From assembly GCF_000612585.1 (NCBI RefSeq), contig NZ_JFCA01000003.1, forward strand, positions 62,001-126,000: a stretch of 64,000 bases of DNA, in the 5' to 3' direction. The position numbers and the translations under genes are program-made. Below are positions 15,348 through 23,805 of the stretch, piece by piece. The notes under the pieces are model-generated. The model saw nothing but the letters and a program-made list of their open reading frames with translations, was not told the DNA's origin and searched no databases. Within the stretch, counting starts at the first letter, position 1; each line of letters opens with the position of its first letter. Source of the stretch: Pseudomonas sp. CHM02. GTDB taxonomy: Bacteria > Pseudomonadota > Gammaproteobacteria > Pseudomonadales > Pseudomonadaceae.

Positions 15348-17171
15348 ATGACCACACCGTTTGATCCAAGTGCCTTCCTCTCGACCTGCAGTGGCCGCCC
15401 CGGCGTGTACCGCATGTTCGACAGCGAGGCGCGCCTGCTTTATGTCGGCAAAGCCAAGAACCTCAAGAACCGTCTGGCGAGCTACTTTCGCAAGAGCGGT
15501 CTCGCGCCCAAGACCGCCGCGCTGGTGGGGCGTATCGCCCAGGTCGAAACCACCATCACCGCCAATGAGACCGAAGCGCTGCTGCTCGAGCAGACGCTGA
15601 TCAAGGAATGGCGGCCGCCCTACAACATCCTGCTGCGCGATGATAAATCCTACCCCTACGTGTTCTTGTCCGACGGCAACTTCCCACGCCTGAGCATTCA
15701 CCGCGGCGCGAAGAAGCAGAAGGGCAAGTACTTCGGGCCCTATCCCAGCGCCGGCGCGATCCGCGAAAGCCTGAGCCTGCTGCAGAAGACCTTTTTTGTG
15801 CGTCAGTGCGAAGACAGCTTCTACAAGAACCGCACGCGGCCGTGCCTGCAATACCAGATCAAGCGCTGCAAGGCGCCTTGCGTCGGCCTGGTGGACCCGG
15901 CCGAGTACGCCGAGGATGTGCGCCATTCGGTGATGTTCCTCGAAGGGCGCAGCAACGCCCTCACCGACGAACTCTCCGGCGCCATGGAGCAGGCCGCCAG
16001 CACCCTGGACTTCGAACGTGCCGCCGAACTGCGCGACCAGATCTCCCTGCTGCGCCGCGTGCAGGATCAGCAGAGCATGGAAGGTGGCACCGGCGACGTG
16101 GACGTCATCGCGGCCTTCGTCAACCCGGGCGGCGCCTGTGTGCACCTGATCAGCGTGCGGGGAGGGCGGGTATTGGGCAGCAAGAACTTCTTCCCACAGA
16201 CCGGTATCGACGAGGAAGTGGCCGAAGTCATGGCGGCCTTCCTCGGCCAGTATTACGTCAGCAGCCCCGAGCGCGACCTGCCGTCGGAGCTGATCGTCAA
16301 CGTGGTGCATGAAGACTTCCCCACGCTGATCGAGGCGATCCACGAACTGCGCGGCCGCGAGCTGGACATCAGCCACCGCGTGCGCGGCACCCGCGCGCGC
16401 TGGCAGCAACTGGCCGTGACCAACGCCGAACAGGCCCTGAGCGCACGCCTGGCGAATCGACAGCACGTCGCCGCACGTTTCGACGCCCTGGCCGAAGTGC
16501 TCAACCTGGATGAACCGCCGCAGCGCCTTGAGTGCTACGACATCAGCCACTCCAGCGGCGAGGCCACCGTGGCGTCCTGCGTGGTCTTCGGGCCGGAAGG
16601 GCCGATCAAATCCGACTACCGGCGCTATAACATCGAAGGCGTCACCGCCGGCGATGACTATGCGGCCATGCACCAGGCCCTGACGCGGCGTTTCAGCAAG
16701 TTGAAGGATGGCGAGGGCAAGCTGCCGGATATCCTGTTGGTGGACGGCGGCAAGGGCCAACTGTCCATGGCCCGCGACGTGCTCAACGAACTGGCGGTGC
16801 CCGACCTGATCCTGCTCGGCGTGGCCAAGGGCGCCACGCGCAAGGCCGGGTTCGAGACGTTGTACTTGAATGATGCCGCCCATGAGTTCACCTTGAAGGG
16901 CGACTCGCCGGCGCTGCACCTGATCCAGCAGATCCGCGACGAAGCCCACCGTTTCGCCATTACCGGCCACCGCGCCCGGCGTGGCAAAACCCGGCGAACC
17001 TCAACCCTGGAAGGGGTCGCGGGGGTCGGGCCGACACGGCGTCGTGACTTGCTTAAACATTTTGGTGGCTTGCAGGAGCTGTCCCGTGCCAGCATTGACG
17101 AAATAGCCAAAGCACCCGGTATCAGTAAAAAGCTCGCTGAGTTGATTTATGCGAATCTGCATAGCGAATAG
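15348..17171 (+). CDS. uvrC: Excinuclease ABC subunit C
   Basis: 607 residues, full length. The order is GIY-YIG nuclease domain ([21 protein letters not shown] near residue 15), the UVR motif binding UvrB ([18 protein letters not shown] near residue 220), the C-terminal RNase-H-like endonuclease ([14 protein letters not shown], and [13 protein letters not shown] near residue 465) and two helix-hairpin-helix motifs at the end ([29 protein letters not shown]). It makes both incisions in nucleotide excision repair. It is cotranscribed with gacA (1 bp gap), the conserved gamma-proteobacterial arrangement. Confidence 0.98.
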   Translation: MTTPFDPSAFLSTCSGRPGVYRMFDSEARLLYVGKAKNLKNRLASYFRKSGLAPKTAALVGRIAQVETTITANETEALLLEQTLIKEWRPPYNILLRDDKSYPYVFLSDGNFPRLSIHRGAKKQKGKYFGPYPSAGAIRESLSLLQKTFFVRQCEDSFYKNRTRPCLQYQIKRCKAPCVGLVDPAEYAEDVRHSVMFLEGRSNALTDELSGAMEQAASTLDFERAAELRDQISLLRRVQDQQSMEGGTGDVDVIAAFVNPGGACVHLISVRGGRVLGSKNFFPQTGIDEEVAEVMAAFLGQYYVSSPERDLPSELIVNVVHEDFPTLIEAIHELRGRELDISHRVRGTRARWQQLAVTNAEQALSARLANRQHVAARFDALAEVLNLDEPPQRLECYDISHSSGEATVASCVVFGPEGPIKSDYRRYNIEGVTAGDDYAAMHQALTRRFSKLKDGEGKLPDILLVDGGKGQLSMARDVLNELAVPDLILLGVAKGATRKAGFETLYLNDAAHEFTLKGDSPALHLIQQIRDEAHRFAITGHRARRGKTRRTSTLEGVAGVGPTRRRDLLKHFGGLQELSRASIDEIAKAPGISKKLAELIYANLHSE

Positions 17172-17203
17172 AATGCCTTTCCACCTCGTAGCCAGTTGTG
17201 CCG

Positions 17204-17764
17204 ATGAATATCCCTAATCTGATCACCGTTCTACGCGTCCTGCTTATCCCGATTTTCATTCTGTTGTTCTATTTGCCGTACGAATGGAGCTACGCGGCCT
17301 CCAGTTCCGTGTTCGCCTTCGCGGCCGCCACTGACTGGCTCGACGGCTACCTGGCCCGCCGCCTGGAGCAGAGCACGCCGTTCGGCGCGTTCCTGGACCC
17401 GGTGGCCGACAAGCTCATGGTGGCCGTCGCCCTGGTCCTGCTGGTGCAGGAACACGGCAACCTGTGGCTGACCCTGCCGGCCGCCGTGATCATCGGCCGC
17501 GAGATCGTCGTCTCGGCCCTGCGCGAATGGATGGCGGAAATCGGCGCCCGTGCCCACGTCGCCGTCTCGAACATGGGCAAATGGAAAACCGCAGCGCAGA
17601 TGCTCGCGTTGGTCATCCTGCTGGCCAACCCGTCGGACTTCTCGTTCTGGGTCCTGCTGGGCTACGCCTTGCTGCTGATCGCCGCCGGCCTGACCTTGTG
17701 GTCCATGCTCCAGTATCTGCGCGCTGCCTGGCCGCATCTGCGCACCACCGTTGAAAAGAAATAA
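17204..17764 (+). CDS. pgsA: CDP-diacylglycerol--glycerol-3-phosphate 3-phosphatidyltransferase
   Basis: 186 residues, an integral membrane enzyme that makes phosphatidylglycerol phosphate. The CDP-alcohol phosphotransferase signature DG-x2-AR-x8-G-x3-D-x3-D is present from residue 47 ([10 protein letters not shown], then [10 protein letters not shown]). Several hydrophobic helices surround it ([27 protein letters not shown]). ATG 17204 gives the usual [11 protein letters not shown] start; the in-frame GTG at 17198 is not needed. It follows uvrC by 32 bp and completes the conserved gacA-uvrC-pgsA block. Confidence 0.97.
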   Translation: MNIPNLITVLRVLLIPIFILLFYLPYEWSYAASSSVFAFAAATDWLDGYLARRLEQSTPFGAFLDPVADKLMVAVALVLLVQEHGNLWLTLPAAVIIGREIVVSALREWMAEIGARAHVAVSNMGKWKTAAQMLALVILLANPSDFSFWVLLGYALLLIAAGLTLWSMLQYLRAAWPHLRTTVEKK

Positions 17765-17784
17765 AACTTTTTTGAATCAAGGGG

Positions 17785-17812
17785 TTGACGGGTTCTGATA
17801 ATTCTATAGAAT
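17785..17812 (+). promoter_or_regulatory. Sigma-70 promoter of tRNA-Gly
   Basis: TTGACG (17785-17790) and TAGAAT (17807-17812) are spaced 16 bp, 15 bp before the mature tRNA 5' end. Match to the sigma-70 consensus and position make this a good promoter. Confidence 0.75.
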
Positions 17813-17827
17813 GCGCATCACCAAGAC

Positions 17828-17903
<76 letters not shown>

Positions 17904-17913
17904 AACACAAAGA

Positions 17914-17943
17914 AAAAGCCACTCAATAGAGTGGCTTTTTTTT
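17914..17943 (+). terminator. Rho-independent terminator after tRNA-Gly
   Basis: AAAGCCACTC and GAGTGGCTTT form a 10-bp stem with loop AATA, followed by a run of T. It lies 10 bp after the tRNA and ends its transcript. Confidence 0.92.
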
Positions 17944-17986
17944 GCCTGGGATTTGGCAGTCCGGATCGCATCGCTCGCAGAAGGCG

Positions 17987-18268
17987 TCAGTCATCCACGG
18001 TAAAAGTCACCCAACCAGGGCCCTCGGCCGATTTTTCAATTTCGGCAATCACTCCACCGACTTATGAGCCGTCCGGCAGGTTAACCATGACAAAGTTGGG
18101 GTGGGCGGGCCATTGAAGTGGCATGTCGAAATTCAAACGCGCGATCGTCGGTTTGCCGCTGCTGGTCAGTTGAATATTTACCGACTCGTTAAGGTGTTCA
18201 TCCGAATGTGTTCCCATATGACGAGATGCAGCGATGACGCTGGCAATAACCTGATAATCGTAAGACAT
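17987..18268 (-). pseudogene. Small hypothetical gene interrupted by an in-frame TAA
   Basis: From ATG 18268 the frame runs 68 codons, meets TAA at 18062-18064, then stays open for 24 more codons (VGGVIAEIEKSAEGPGWVTFTVDD split around the stop) to TGA at 17987-17989. The part after the TAA has protein-like composition and a natural acidic C-terminus, so I read a roughly 93-residue gene disabled by one substitution, for example Tyr TAT or TAC to TAA. The alternative is that the 68-residue product is complete. I do not recognise the family. A sequencing error is also possible. Confidence 0.55.
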
Positions 18269-18618
18269 GACGGCTGACGGGGCGAATGATTCAGAATTTT
18301 TGAGAGGTTCTGAAACTTACCGCTCGTCAGACCTGAAGCGGATTTCTTGAACAGACGACTGGTTCTCTGGGCCAGATTGAATATGCGCTGACGAAAACTC
18401 CCTTTCGTCTTGCCTCTGGGAGAACGCAATGAAAGCCATCGTTTACAACGACCCTCCTGACCGCCCCGCTTCGCGACAATAGGATTGAAAGGGCGTGATG
18501 ACCGACTTGAGGTCTCGCGCCTGTGATAACTCACTGGTAAGCAGGTGAACGATCGTGAAAAGGTTATATGCGTGCTCAAGTCATGCAAAGCGGCGCATGC
18601 TGGAAACGTGCGACCACA
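18269..18618. other. 350-bp stretch without a convincing gene
   Basis: A 136-codon minus-strand frame crosses it (18178-18588), but it overlaps the broken gene, is rich in Arg and Ser, and has no family-like motif; I do not call it. No repeat, tRNA or strong promoter was seen. It probably holds the upstream region of the pseudogene. Confidence 0.5.
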
Positions 18619-18843
18619 CTAACCAGGCAGCCCTCGATAATCACGTATGGTTATCTCGTTCGAAAGCCTGCGTAAAAATTCCGCCTCGCTTTGCAGCAGT
18701 GTGACCATATTCAGGACATTACTGGCTTCGGCAACTGTCAGCTTGCGCAACAGACTGAGTAAGTCAGTCGCGCAGGCCTCGTTAATCGATGCTGACTCGA
18801 TTAGTCTTAGTTGCCGTCTTTGAATCTCGTGCAAAGGATCCAT
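18619..18843 (-). CDS. Small hypothetical protein, probably co-regulated with the adhesins
   Basis: 74 residues, predicted mostly helical (QRRQLRLIES, LLSLLRKLTVAEASNVLNMVTLLQSEAEFLRRL), with no signal peptide or membrane segment. I do not recognise it. AAGG precedes the ATG. It lies just downstream of the hybrid kinase gene on the same strand but has its own promoter-like region: a 19-bp element at 18918-18936 nearly the same as those before both large adhesin genes, with GAAAAT 20 nt further on. That shared control argues that it is a real gene, perhaps an accessory or regulatory protein of the adhesion system. Confidence 0.6.
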   Translation of the reverse strand: MDPLHEIQRRQLRLIESASINEACATDLLSLLRKLTVAEASNVLNMVTLLQSEAEFLRRLSNEITIRDYRGLPG

Positions 18844-18891
18844 CAGTCAAACCTTGGGTGCAGTTGAGTGTGTCGTTAGCTGACAAGGCTG

Positions 18892-18936
18892 ATTTTCAAG
18901 TGGGAGACTGGATAATCCAATCAGACTGCTCTGAAA
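18892..18936 (-). promoter_or_regulatory. RcsB-box-like element and -10 before the small gene
   Basis: On the minus strand TTTCAGAGCAGTCTGATTG (18936-18918) matches 15 of 19 positions of the element upstream of the first adhesin. Exactly 20 nt later comes GAAAAT (18897-18892), the same spacing as CAGAAT and CACAAT at the adhesin genes. The start codon of the 74-residue ORF is 48 bp further downstream. Confidence 0.55.
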
Positions 18937-18951
18937 TCACAGACCATAATT

Positions 18952-21369
18952 TCAACCCTGCGGACGGGGAGCGGCCTGGTCGAAAACAGGGTGATTGAAT
19001 GTCGTGGTGCGGAACCCGTGAAGCAGCGCCTGTAATGTCGTGCAGTAGCCTGGGTCATTCCATGGCGTTGCCGCTCTGAGTAGGACCTCCAACTGCCCCG
19101 ACTCGCGGGCTACGGCTGCCCATTCTATGGTGCGTGCGGCACCGTGAAGACGGTGGGCTGCGTGTAGGGCAGGCTCCAGACTGCGTAAAGTCATACCTTC
19201 AAGCAGCGCCAGCAGATCCCGCTCCAATGCTTCAAGGATGTGCTGGCGGTCCACCGGGACCCGGTGAGCGAAGGGCTGTGGCAGTAGCGTCAGCGTTACG
19301 CCGCACCATAACTCGATGGCATCCTGTAATTTTCCAAGACTGATCGGTTTACTTAGGACGCCATCCATGCCTGCATCAAAGCAGCGTGTGACATGCTCGT
19401 TGTCCGTAGATGCAGAAATCGCAATGATAGGGCAGCGGGCTTGTGCCGCATCCTTTTCAATCATTCGGAACAAACGCGTCAGCGAATAGCCATCCTGATC
19501 CGGCAAGTCGCAGTCCATTAAAATGAGATCATAAGAGCCCTGCTCAAAGCAGTCCACGGCTTGGGCGCCGTCTCGCGCGATGACAGGGGTACAGCCGAAG
19601 CCTTCGATCTGTGCCTGCAAGACAGCCTGATTGGCGACAGTATCTTCCACTACCAGAATGCGTAGCGTCATTGGCGCAGGTACTGCTGACCAAATTGTGG
19701 CAGGGCGGACGGCTTCAGCCTCCGTCGAGTCGGGGGGCGCCAACTCTGCCGTCAACGACAACTCGAAACGCGTTCCCTCACCCAATGTACTGTCTAGTGT
19801 GAGGGTGCCACCCATAAGTTTGAGCAGGTCACGACAGATGACCAGCCCCAGGCCCGTGCCACCGGAGCGCTTATAAGACTGTGCGGCCTGGCTATAGGGT
19901 TGGAACAGGCGGGCCTGGCTTTCTGGGCTCAGACCGATACCCGTATCCGTGACTGTCAATCGTAGCTGCTTGCGGCGAGGTGTATTCAGGTCGCTGATGA
20001 CGTAGGCCACCTCTACACCTCCGGTTTCGGTGAATTTGATGGCGTTGGACAGCAGGTTGTGCAGTACCTGTCCAACACGAGTGCTATCGAGCATCAGCAA
20101 TGGCAGGTGGGGCTCTCTAGCGACGCCGATCGATAGATGTTTCTCCCGTGCTCGCAAACGGTGCAAGTCAACAACGTTATTCACCAGAGTGGAAATATTT
20201 ACCGGTTCGTATTCGAGTTTGACCTGGCCTGCGTCGAGTTTGGAAATATCAAGCACATCATTGAGCAACCTCAGCAATGATTGTGCGCCGTGGTTGGCCA
20301 GGTCGGCAAAGTGCTGCTGCTGCTTGTCCAACGGCGTGTTGCGCAACAGTTCCACGGCAGCCACCACCGCGTTCATCGGCGAGCGGATTTCATGGCTCAT
20401 CACCGCCAGGAACATTGCCTTTTCTCGCTCGTTGCGTTCGGCTCGCTGGCGCATGCGCTGGGTCTGGTAAATCGTGATGAGCAACAACAATACGACCAGG
20501 ACAATTAACGCGAGCTCATGAGGGTAGTGGGACACAACTTCCCTTATCGTCAGGTCCTGGGTGGCATGTTCGCGCAGCCAATTGGCGTGCAGGATGCGAA
20601 CTTCGTCAGGGGTGACTGAATCGAGCGTCTTCTGGATGATTGAGTGCAGTAAAGGCTCGTCTTTCCGAGTGCCCATGCCAATTTGCGACGCCATACCGGT
20701 GAGCACCCCGGATATCTGCAATTGGCCCTGGAACTGGCGATAGAGGAACGGCAGCAGATAGGCTTCGGTGGCCACCGCAGCATCGGCGGTGCCTTCGGCA
20801 ACTTGCTGCAGCATCGTCAGGGCGCTGCCGCCGATGATCAATTTCGCCCCAGGTGCCTTCGTCGCGAGGAAATCTTTGTATCGATCGAAGGAGGGCAGGG
20901 TCACGGTCAGCCGGTCCAGCTGTTCAGCCTCGAAAAGAGGCGGGCGTCCGATGCGGGTGATGATGACCGTAGTGGTATTCAAATAGGCTGAAGTTAGCAG
21001 CAGTCGGGGGTCTTTAACACCGGGACCATTAAGCCTGACGGTGGAGATAAGGTCTGCTTGTCCGGTTGTCAGGAGCTCTATGCGCTCTTGAATCGAGTGA
21101 GCTGCAACATAGTCGATCTTCATGCCGGTCTTGTCTGCAATCAGCTGCAAATACTCAGCGGACAGCCCTTTGAGGCGGCCGTTCTCCACGTATTCGATTG
21201 GAGAAAGACTGCTCACTACGGCGACACGCAATACCGAATGATGTTCGATCCAGGCTCTTTCCTCGACGCTTAAATCAGGTCCGGGAGGCCGCGCGCCGGC
21301 GTTAGCCCATGTTGCGGCCATCAACAGGCACAGGCTGGCGCCCCAACGAACGCGGTTCCTGGTCATCAT
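18952..21369 (-). CDS. Hybrid sensor histidine kinase, BvgS/RcsC-like (periplasmic binding domain, kinase, receiver, Hpt)
   Basis: 805 residues. The order is signal sequence (about 1-25), one periplasmic SBP_bac_3-type domain (about 40-265, with VLRVAVVSSLSPIEYVENG and GQADLISTV), a membrane helix (ELALIVLVVLLLLITIYQ), HisKA with the phospho-His in FLAVMSHEIRSPMNAV, HATPase with NLLSNAIKF and GTGLGLVICRDL, a receiver with Asp in YDLILMDCDLPDQDG, and a C-terminal Hpt with His in AAHRLHGAART. All phosphorelay residues are present and there is no PAS domain. It lies 2 bp after the response regulator gene, its likely target. A small periplasmic ligand is expected; BvgS itself has two such domains, this protein one. 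Confidence 0.93.
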   Translation of the reverse strand: MMTRNRVRWGASLCLLMAATWANAGARPPGPDLSVEERAWIEHHSVLRVAVVSSLSPIEYVENGRLKGLSAEYLQLIADKTGMKIDYVAAHSIQERIELLTTGQADLISTVRLNGPGVKDPRLLLTSAYLNTTTVIITRIGRPPLFEAEQLDRLTVTLPSFDRYKDFLATKAPGAKLIIGGSALTMLQQVAEGTADAAVATEAYLLPFLYRQFQGQLQISGVLTGMASQIGMGTRKDEPLLHSIIQKTLDSVTPDEVRILHANWLREHATQDLTIREVVSHYPHELALIVLVVLLLLITIYQTQRMRQRAERNEREKAMFLAVMSHEIRSPMNAVVAAVELLRNTPLDKQQQHFADLANHGAQSLLRLLNDVLDISKLDAGQVKLEYEPVNISTLVNNVVDLHRLRAREKHLSIGVAREPHLPLLMLDSTRVGQVLHNLLSNAIKFTETGGVEVAYVISDLNTPRRKQLRLTVTDTGIGLSPESQARLFQPYSQAAQSYKRSGGTGLGLVICRDLLKLMGGTLTLDSTLGEGTRFELSLTAELAPPDSTEAEAVRPATIWSAVPAPMTLRILVVEDTVANQAVLQAQIEGFGCTPVIARDGAQAVDCFEQGSYDLILMDCDLPDQDGYSLTRLFRMIEKDAAQARCPIIAISASTDNEHVTRCFDAGMDGVLSKPISLGKLQDAIELWCGVTLTLLPQPFAHRVPVDRQHILEALERDLLALLEGMTLRSLEPALHAAHRLHGAARTIEWAAVARESGQLEVLLRAATPWNDPGYCTTLQALLHGFRTTTFNHPVFDQAAPRPQG

Positions 21370-21371
21370 GT

Positions 21372-22040
21372 CTAGTCCAGGGTTTTCATGATCTTGAACA
21401 AGCCGTTGTTAGAGGTGACTCCAAGCTTGCGAAAAGCGGTGGCCTTCTGCGTACTGATGGTCTTGATGCTGCGATTGAACTTCTCGGCGATCTCCGTCAC
21501 CGTCATGCCTTCCAGATAGCACCGAATCACTTCCTGCTCGCGCGCGGACAAGGCAGCGCGCTGCAAGGCGTTGTCACTGATCGGCGTTTGTGTCGATTCA
21601 CCGGGCCTGGCTGCATCGGCCACTTGGTAAGACATGTCGGCACTCAGGTAGATGGCACCCGAGGCAACGGTACGAATCGCCTTTACCAGGCTTCCCAGTC
21701 CCTCATCTTTACCTACAAACCCTCGTGCCCCGACACGCAAGGCAAGAGACACGGTGGCCGATTCATGATGGCTCGATACCATCAGGATACGACAGTCAGG
21801 GAAGCGGCTTCGTAGGGCGCGAATCAGGGAGACGCCGTCCAGCTCATCTCGCCCCAGAGCAAAGTCGAGTAGTAAGACGTTGGCAGGCATTGTCGCCATG
21901 CCGCGTATCAGTTCACGGCTGGTTTCATAAACACCAACAATCTCGATGGACGACTCTTCGGCGAGGTGGCTGACAAGGCCGTGGCGTACCACTGCATGAT
22001 CATCAAGGATCGCTATGCGTACGGTTTTCATGGTTGCCAA
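21372..22040 (-). CDS. RcsB/BvgA-like response regulator
   Basis: 222 residues, NarL/FixJ family. The receiver has AILDDHAVVRHGLVSH, phospho-acceptor Asp in NVLLLDFALG (about residue 58) and a switch region at MVSSHHES. The DNA-binding helix reads NRSIKTISTQKATAFRKLGV, very close to the NRSIKTISSQK of enterobacterial RcsB. This is why the RcsB-box-like elements before both adhesin genes are of interest. The preceding gene on the strand is the EAL protein (151-bp gap) and the following one the hybrid kinase (2-bp gap). ATG 22031 inside the N-terminus is an alternative start. Likely role: transcriptional control of surface adhesins. Confidence 0.92.
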   Translation of the reverse strand: MATMKTVRIAILDDHAVVRHGLVSHLAEESSIEIVGVYETSRELIRGMATMPANVLLLDFALGRDELDGVSLIRALRSRFPDCRILMVSSHHESATVSLALRVGARGFVGKDEGLGSLVKAIRTVASGAIYLSADMSYQVADAARPGESTQTPISDNALQRAALSAREQEVIRCYLEGMTVTEIAEKFNRSIKTISTQKATAFRKLGVTSNNGLFKIMKTLD

Positions 22041-22191
22041 TGGACACTCGAAAGTAGCCGGGTAACTAATCGATTAAAGACCATCTATCAATTCGGCTCC
22101 AGCAGGGTTGTAAATATCGTTGAACCGCGCCGTTATCGCTTCAGGCACGCGTGAGGTGGTGTATGCAGGTTCAATGAACGTCAACGCGTCC

Positions 22192-23496
22192 CTAAGCGGT
22201 GATCATGCTTAAAAAATCATCGCTTTCCATGGGCCGGGCCAGAGCGAAACCCTGCCCGGTGTTGCAGCCCAGCTTGCTCAGCAATTCGATACTCTCGGTA
22301 TCTTCAATGCCTTCGGTGATCAAGTTGATGTTGAACAACTGGGCTAGACCGACGATGCCCGAGATGATTTCTGAAGAGTGTGCGGACTGCCCCAGCGCAC
22401 GTACCAGGGCACCGTCAATCTTCATCTCGTCGAACGGCATCCGTGCCAGCAATGACAGCGTTGCCGCACCTGCACCGAAATCGTCCAGGGACACCGGAAA
22501 GCCTTTGGCGCGCAGCGCGGTGATTGAAGCTGAAAGGGCCAATTCGCTATCGGGCGCGAGATCCTCGGTTAATTCGATCTTGAGGCGTTTGCAAGGCAAA
22601 CCTGCGCGATGCATCTTCTGCGCAAGCCGAGTGGCTAATCCATGAGCGCAAAGCGTGCGCGCCGACGCGTTGATGGCGATGGGAATTTCAATGCCTGAAC
22701 GGCTCAGCCTGCCCAACGTGTCGATTACGGTTTTTTCGATAAAGCTGAACAATAATAGATCCAGTCCGAGTTGGTTGATCATCGGGATCAGGATCGAGGG
22801 TGGCACATCTCCATGACGTGGGTGGTGCCAGCGGATCAGGGCTTCCGCTCCGACGACTGCCCGGGTCGCCAGGTCGTATTGAGGCTGGTAGACCACTCTT
22901 AATCCATCTCCGGTGGCGAGGGCTGCAACCACCTCATCGTCATTTAACAGTTGCTCCAGTTTTTCCTCGTTGGGGCTGCGTGGCGCCGGGTGGGCGGTAT
23001 TCGCCAGTTGACTGATAGCAGTCAGGAACTGTTCGGGCTGTTGTTCAACAGCGATCTCTACCCGGATACCTGAAGCCTTGGCAAGGCGGGCATGGGAAGC
23101 CAGGGCTGCCGTCGAGACGCCATTGAGGGTCTGAGTCCAGCCCTGCTCAACCCCTGCGTTGAGCAATCCAGGCGTGAGCGCAAGCGAGGATTGCGGCTGC
23201 GCGGTCCAGAGGATATGGGGAATGCTGCGCAGTAACCCGGAAGCATTCAGGTCGCTGACACAGCACGGCAGCATCAAGCTGTCGACGTGATCAGCGTGAA
23301 TTTGCGCGACGATGATGTCGACAGGCTGCTTACGCAAATGCGTCATCAATTCGCTCAACGAGTCGATGCGTTCGATCTGAAAAAGGTGGCTCCCGCTGAG
23401 CTGCGTGATGACGCGATGTGCGTAATGCTCGTCACTGGCCAGAATGACCAGGCTTTGCAGGGCGCGCTCGGAGGGGGCGATGACTTGGGCTGCCAT
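22192..23496 (-). CDS. EAL-domain c-di-GMP phosphodiesterase with a degenerate receiver-like N-terminus
   Basis: About 434 residues. The C-terminal EAL domain (from about residue 205) has the catalytic set: GAEALIRW, INASARTL, ELTED, LDDFGAG, MKID and ITEGIED, so c-di-GMP hydrolysis to pGpG is expected. The N-terminal 120 residues look like a receiver (SLVILASDEHYAHRVITQLSG, then VDIIVAQIHADHVDS), but the acceptor Asp position is Gln and the acidic pair is not intact, so phosphorylation is unlikely. In Pseudomonas, Rcs/Roc/Pvr loci pair such an EAL protein with a BvgS-like kinase and a NarL-type regulator to control fimbriae. I prefer ATG 23496; a TTG start at 23538 would extend it by 14 residues. 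Confidence 0.9.
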   Translation of the reverse strand: MAAQVIAPSERALQSLVILASDEHYAHRVITQLSGSHLFQIERIDSLSELMTHLRKQPVDIIVAQIHADHVDSLMLPCCVSDLNASGLLRSIPHILWTAQPQSSLALTPGLLNAGVEQGWTQTLNGVSTAALASHARLAKASGIRVEIAVEQQPEQFLTAISQLANTAHPAPRSPNEEKLEQLLNDDEVVAALATGDGLRVVYQPQYDLATRAVVGAEALIRWHHPRHGDVPPSILIPMINQLGLDLLLFSFIEKTVIDTLGRLSRSGIEIPIAINASARTLCAHGLATRLAQKMHRAGLPCKRLKIELTEDLAPDSELALSASITALRAKGFPVSLDDFGAGAATLSLLARMPFDEMKIDGALVRALGQSAHSSEIISGIVGLAQLFNINLITEGIEDTESIELLSKLGCNTGQGFALARPMESDDFLSMITA

Positions 23497-23612
23497 CTGC
23501 TGATGCTCGGTGGTTGTTGTGAAGGTGTATTTGAGCAAGGACAGTGTGGAAGAAATATAAGACTGGGACTAAATCGCGACTGACCCCGGCGTCTGCGGGC
23601 GTTGGTTAAAAA

Positions 23613-23657
23613 TTTAAGAGCAGTCCGATATGCGCGTTTTTGAATGCTCTACAGAAT
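23613..23657 (+). promoter_or_regulatory. RcsB-box-like element and -10 before adhesin 1
   Basis: TTTAAGAGCAGTCCGATAT at 23613-23631 contains TAAGA-N4-TCC, similar to enterobacterial Rcs boxes (TaAGA-N4-TCctA). CAGAAT (23652-23657) follows after 20 nt. The element is 174 bp before the adhesin GTG and also lies upstream of the divergent EAL gene, so it might control both. The rest of the 23497-23805 interval shows no gene. Confidence 0.6.
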
Positions 23658-23805
23658 TCAGCCCGATTCATAGCGGCTCGCAGCAACTGCGAGCATTACA
23701 GAACGAGTGCACGCACGCTGTCGCCGACAGTCCTTGCCTCTGCGCTTCAATGCCACTTCGTGAGGCCTCATACCTGACGATGTGTGTGCTACAGGGTGAG
23801 TTATT

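Noticed and set aside
18178..18588. 136-codon minus-strand frame in the gap before the small unknown gene
   Set aside because: Overlaps the broken gene in another frame, has Arg/Ser-rich composition and no ribosome site or recognisable motif.
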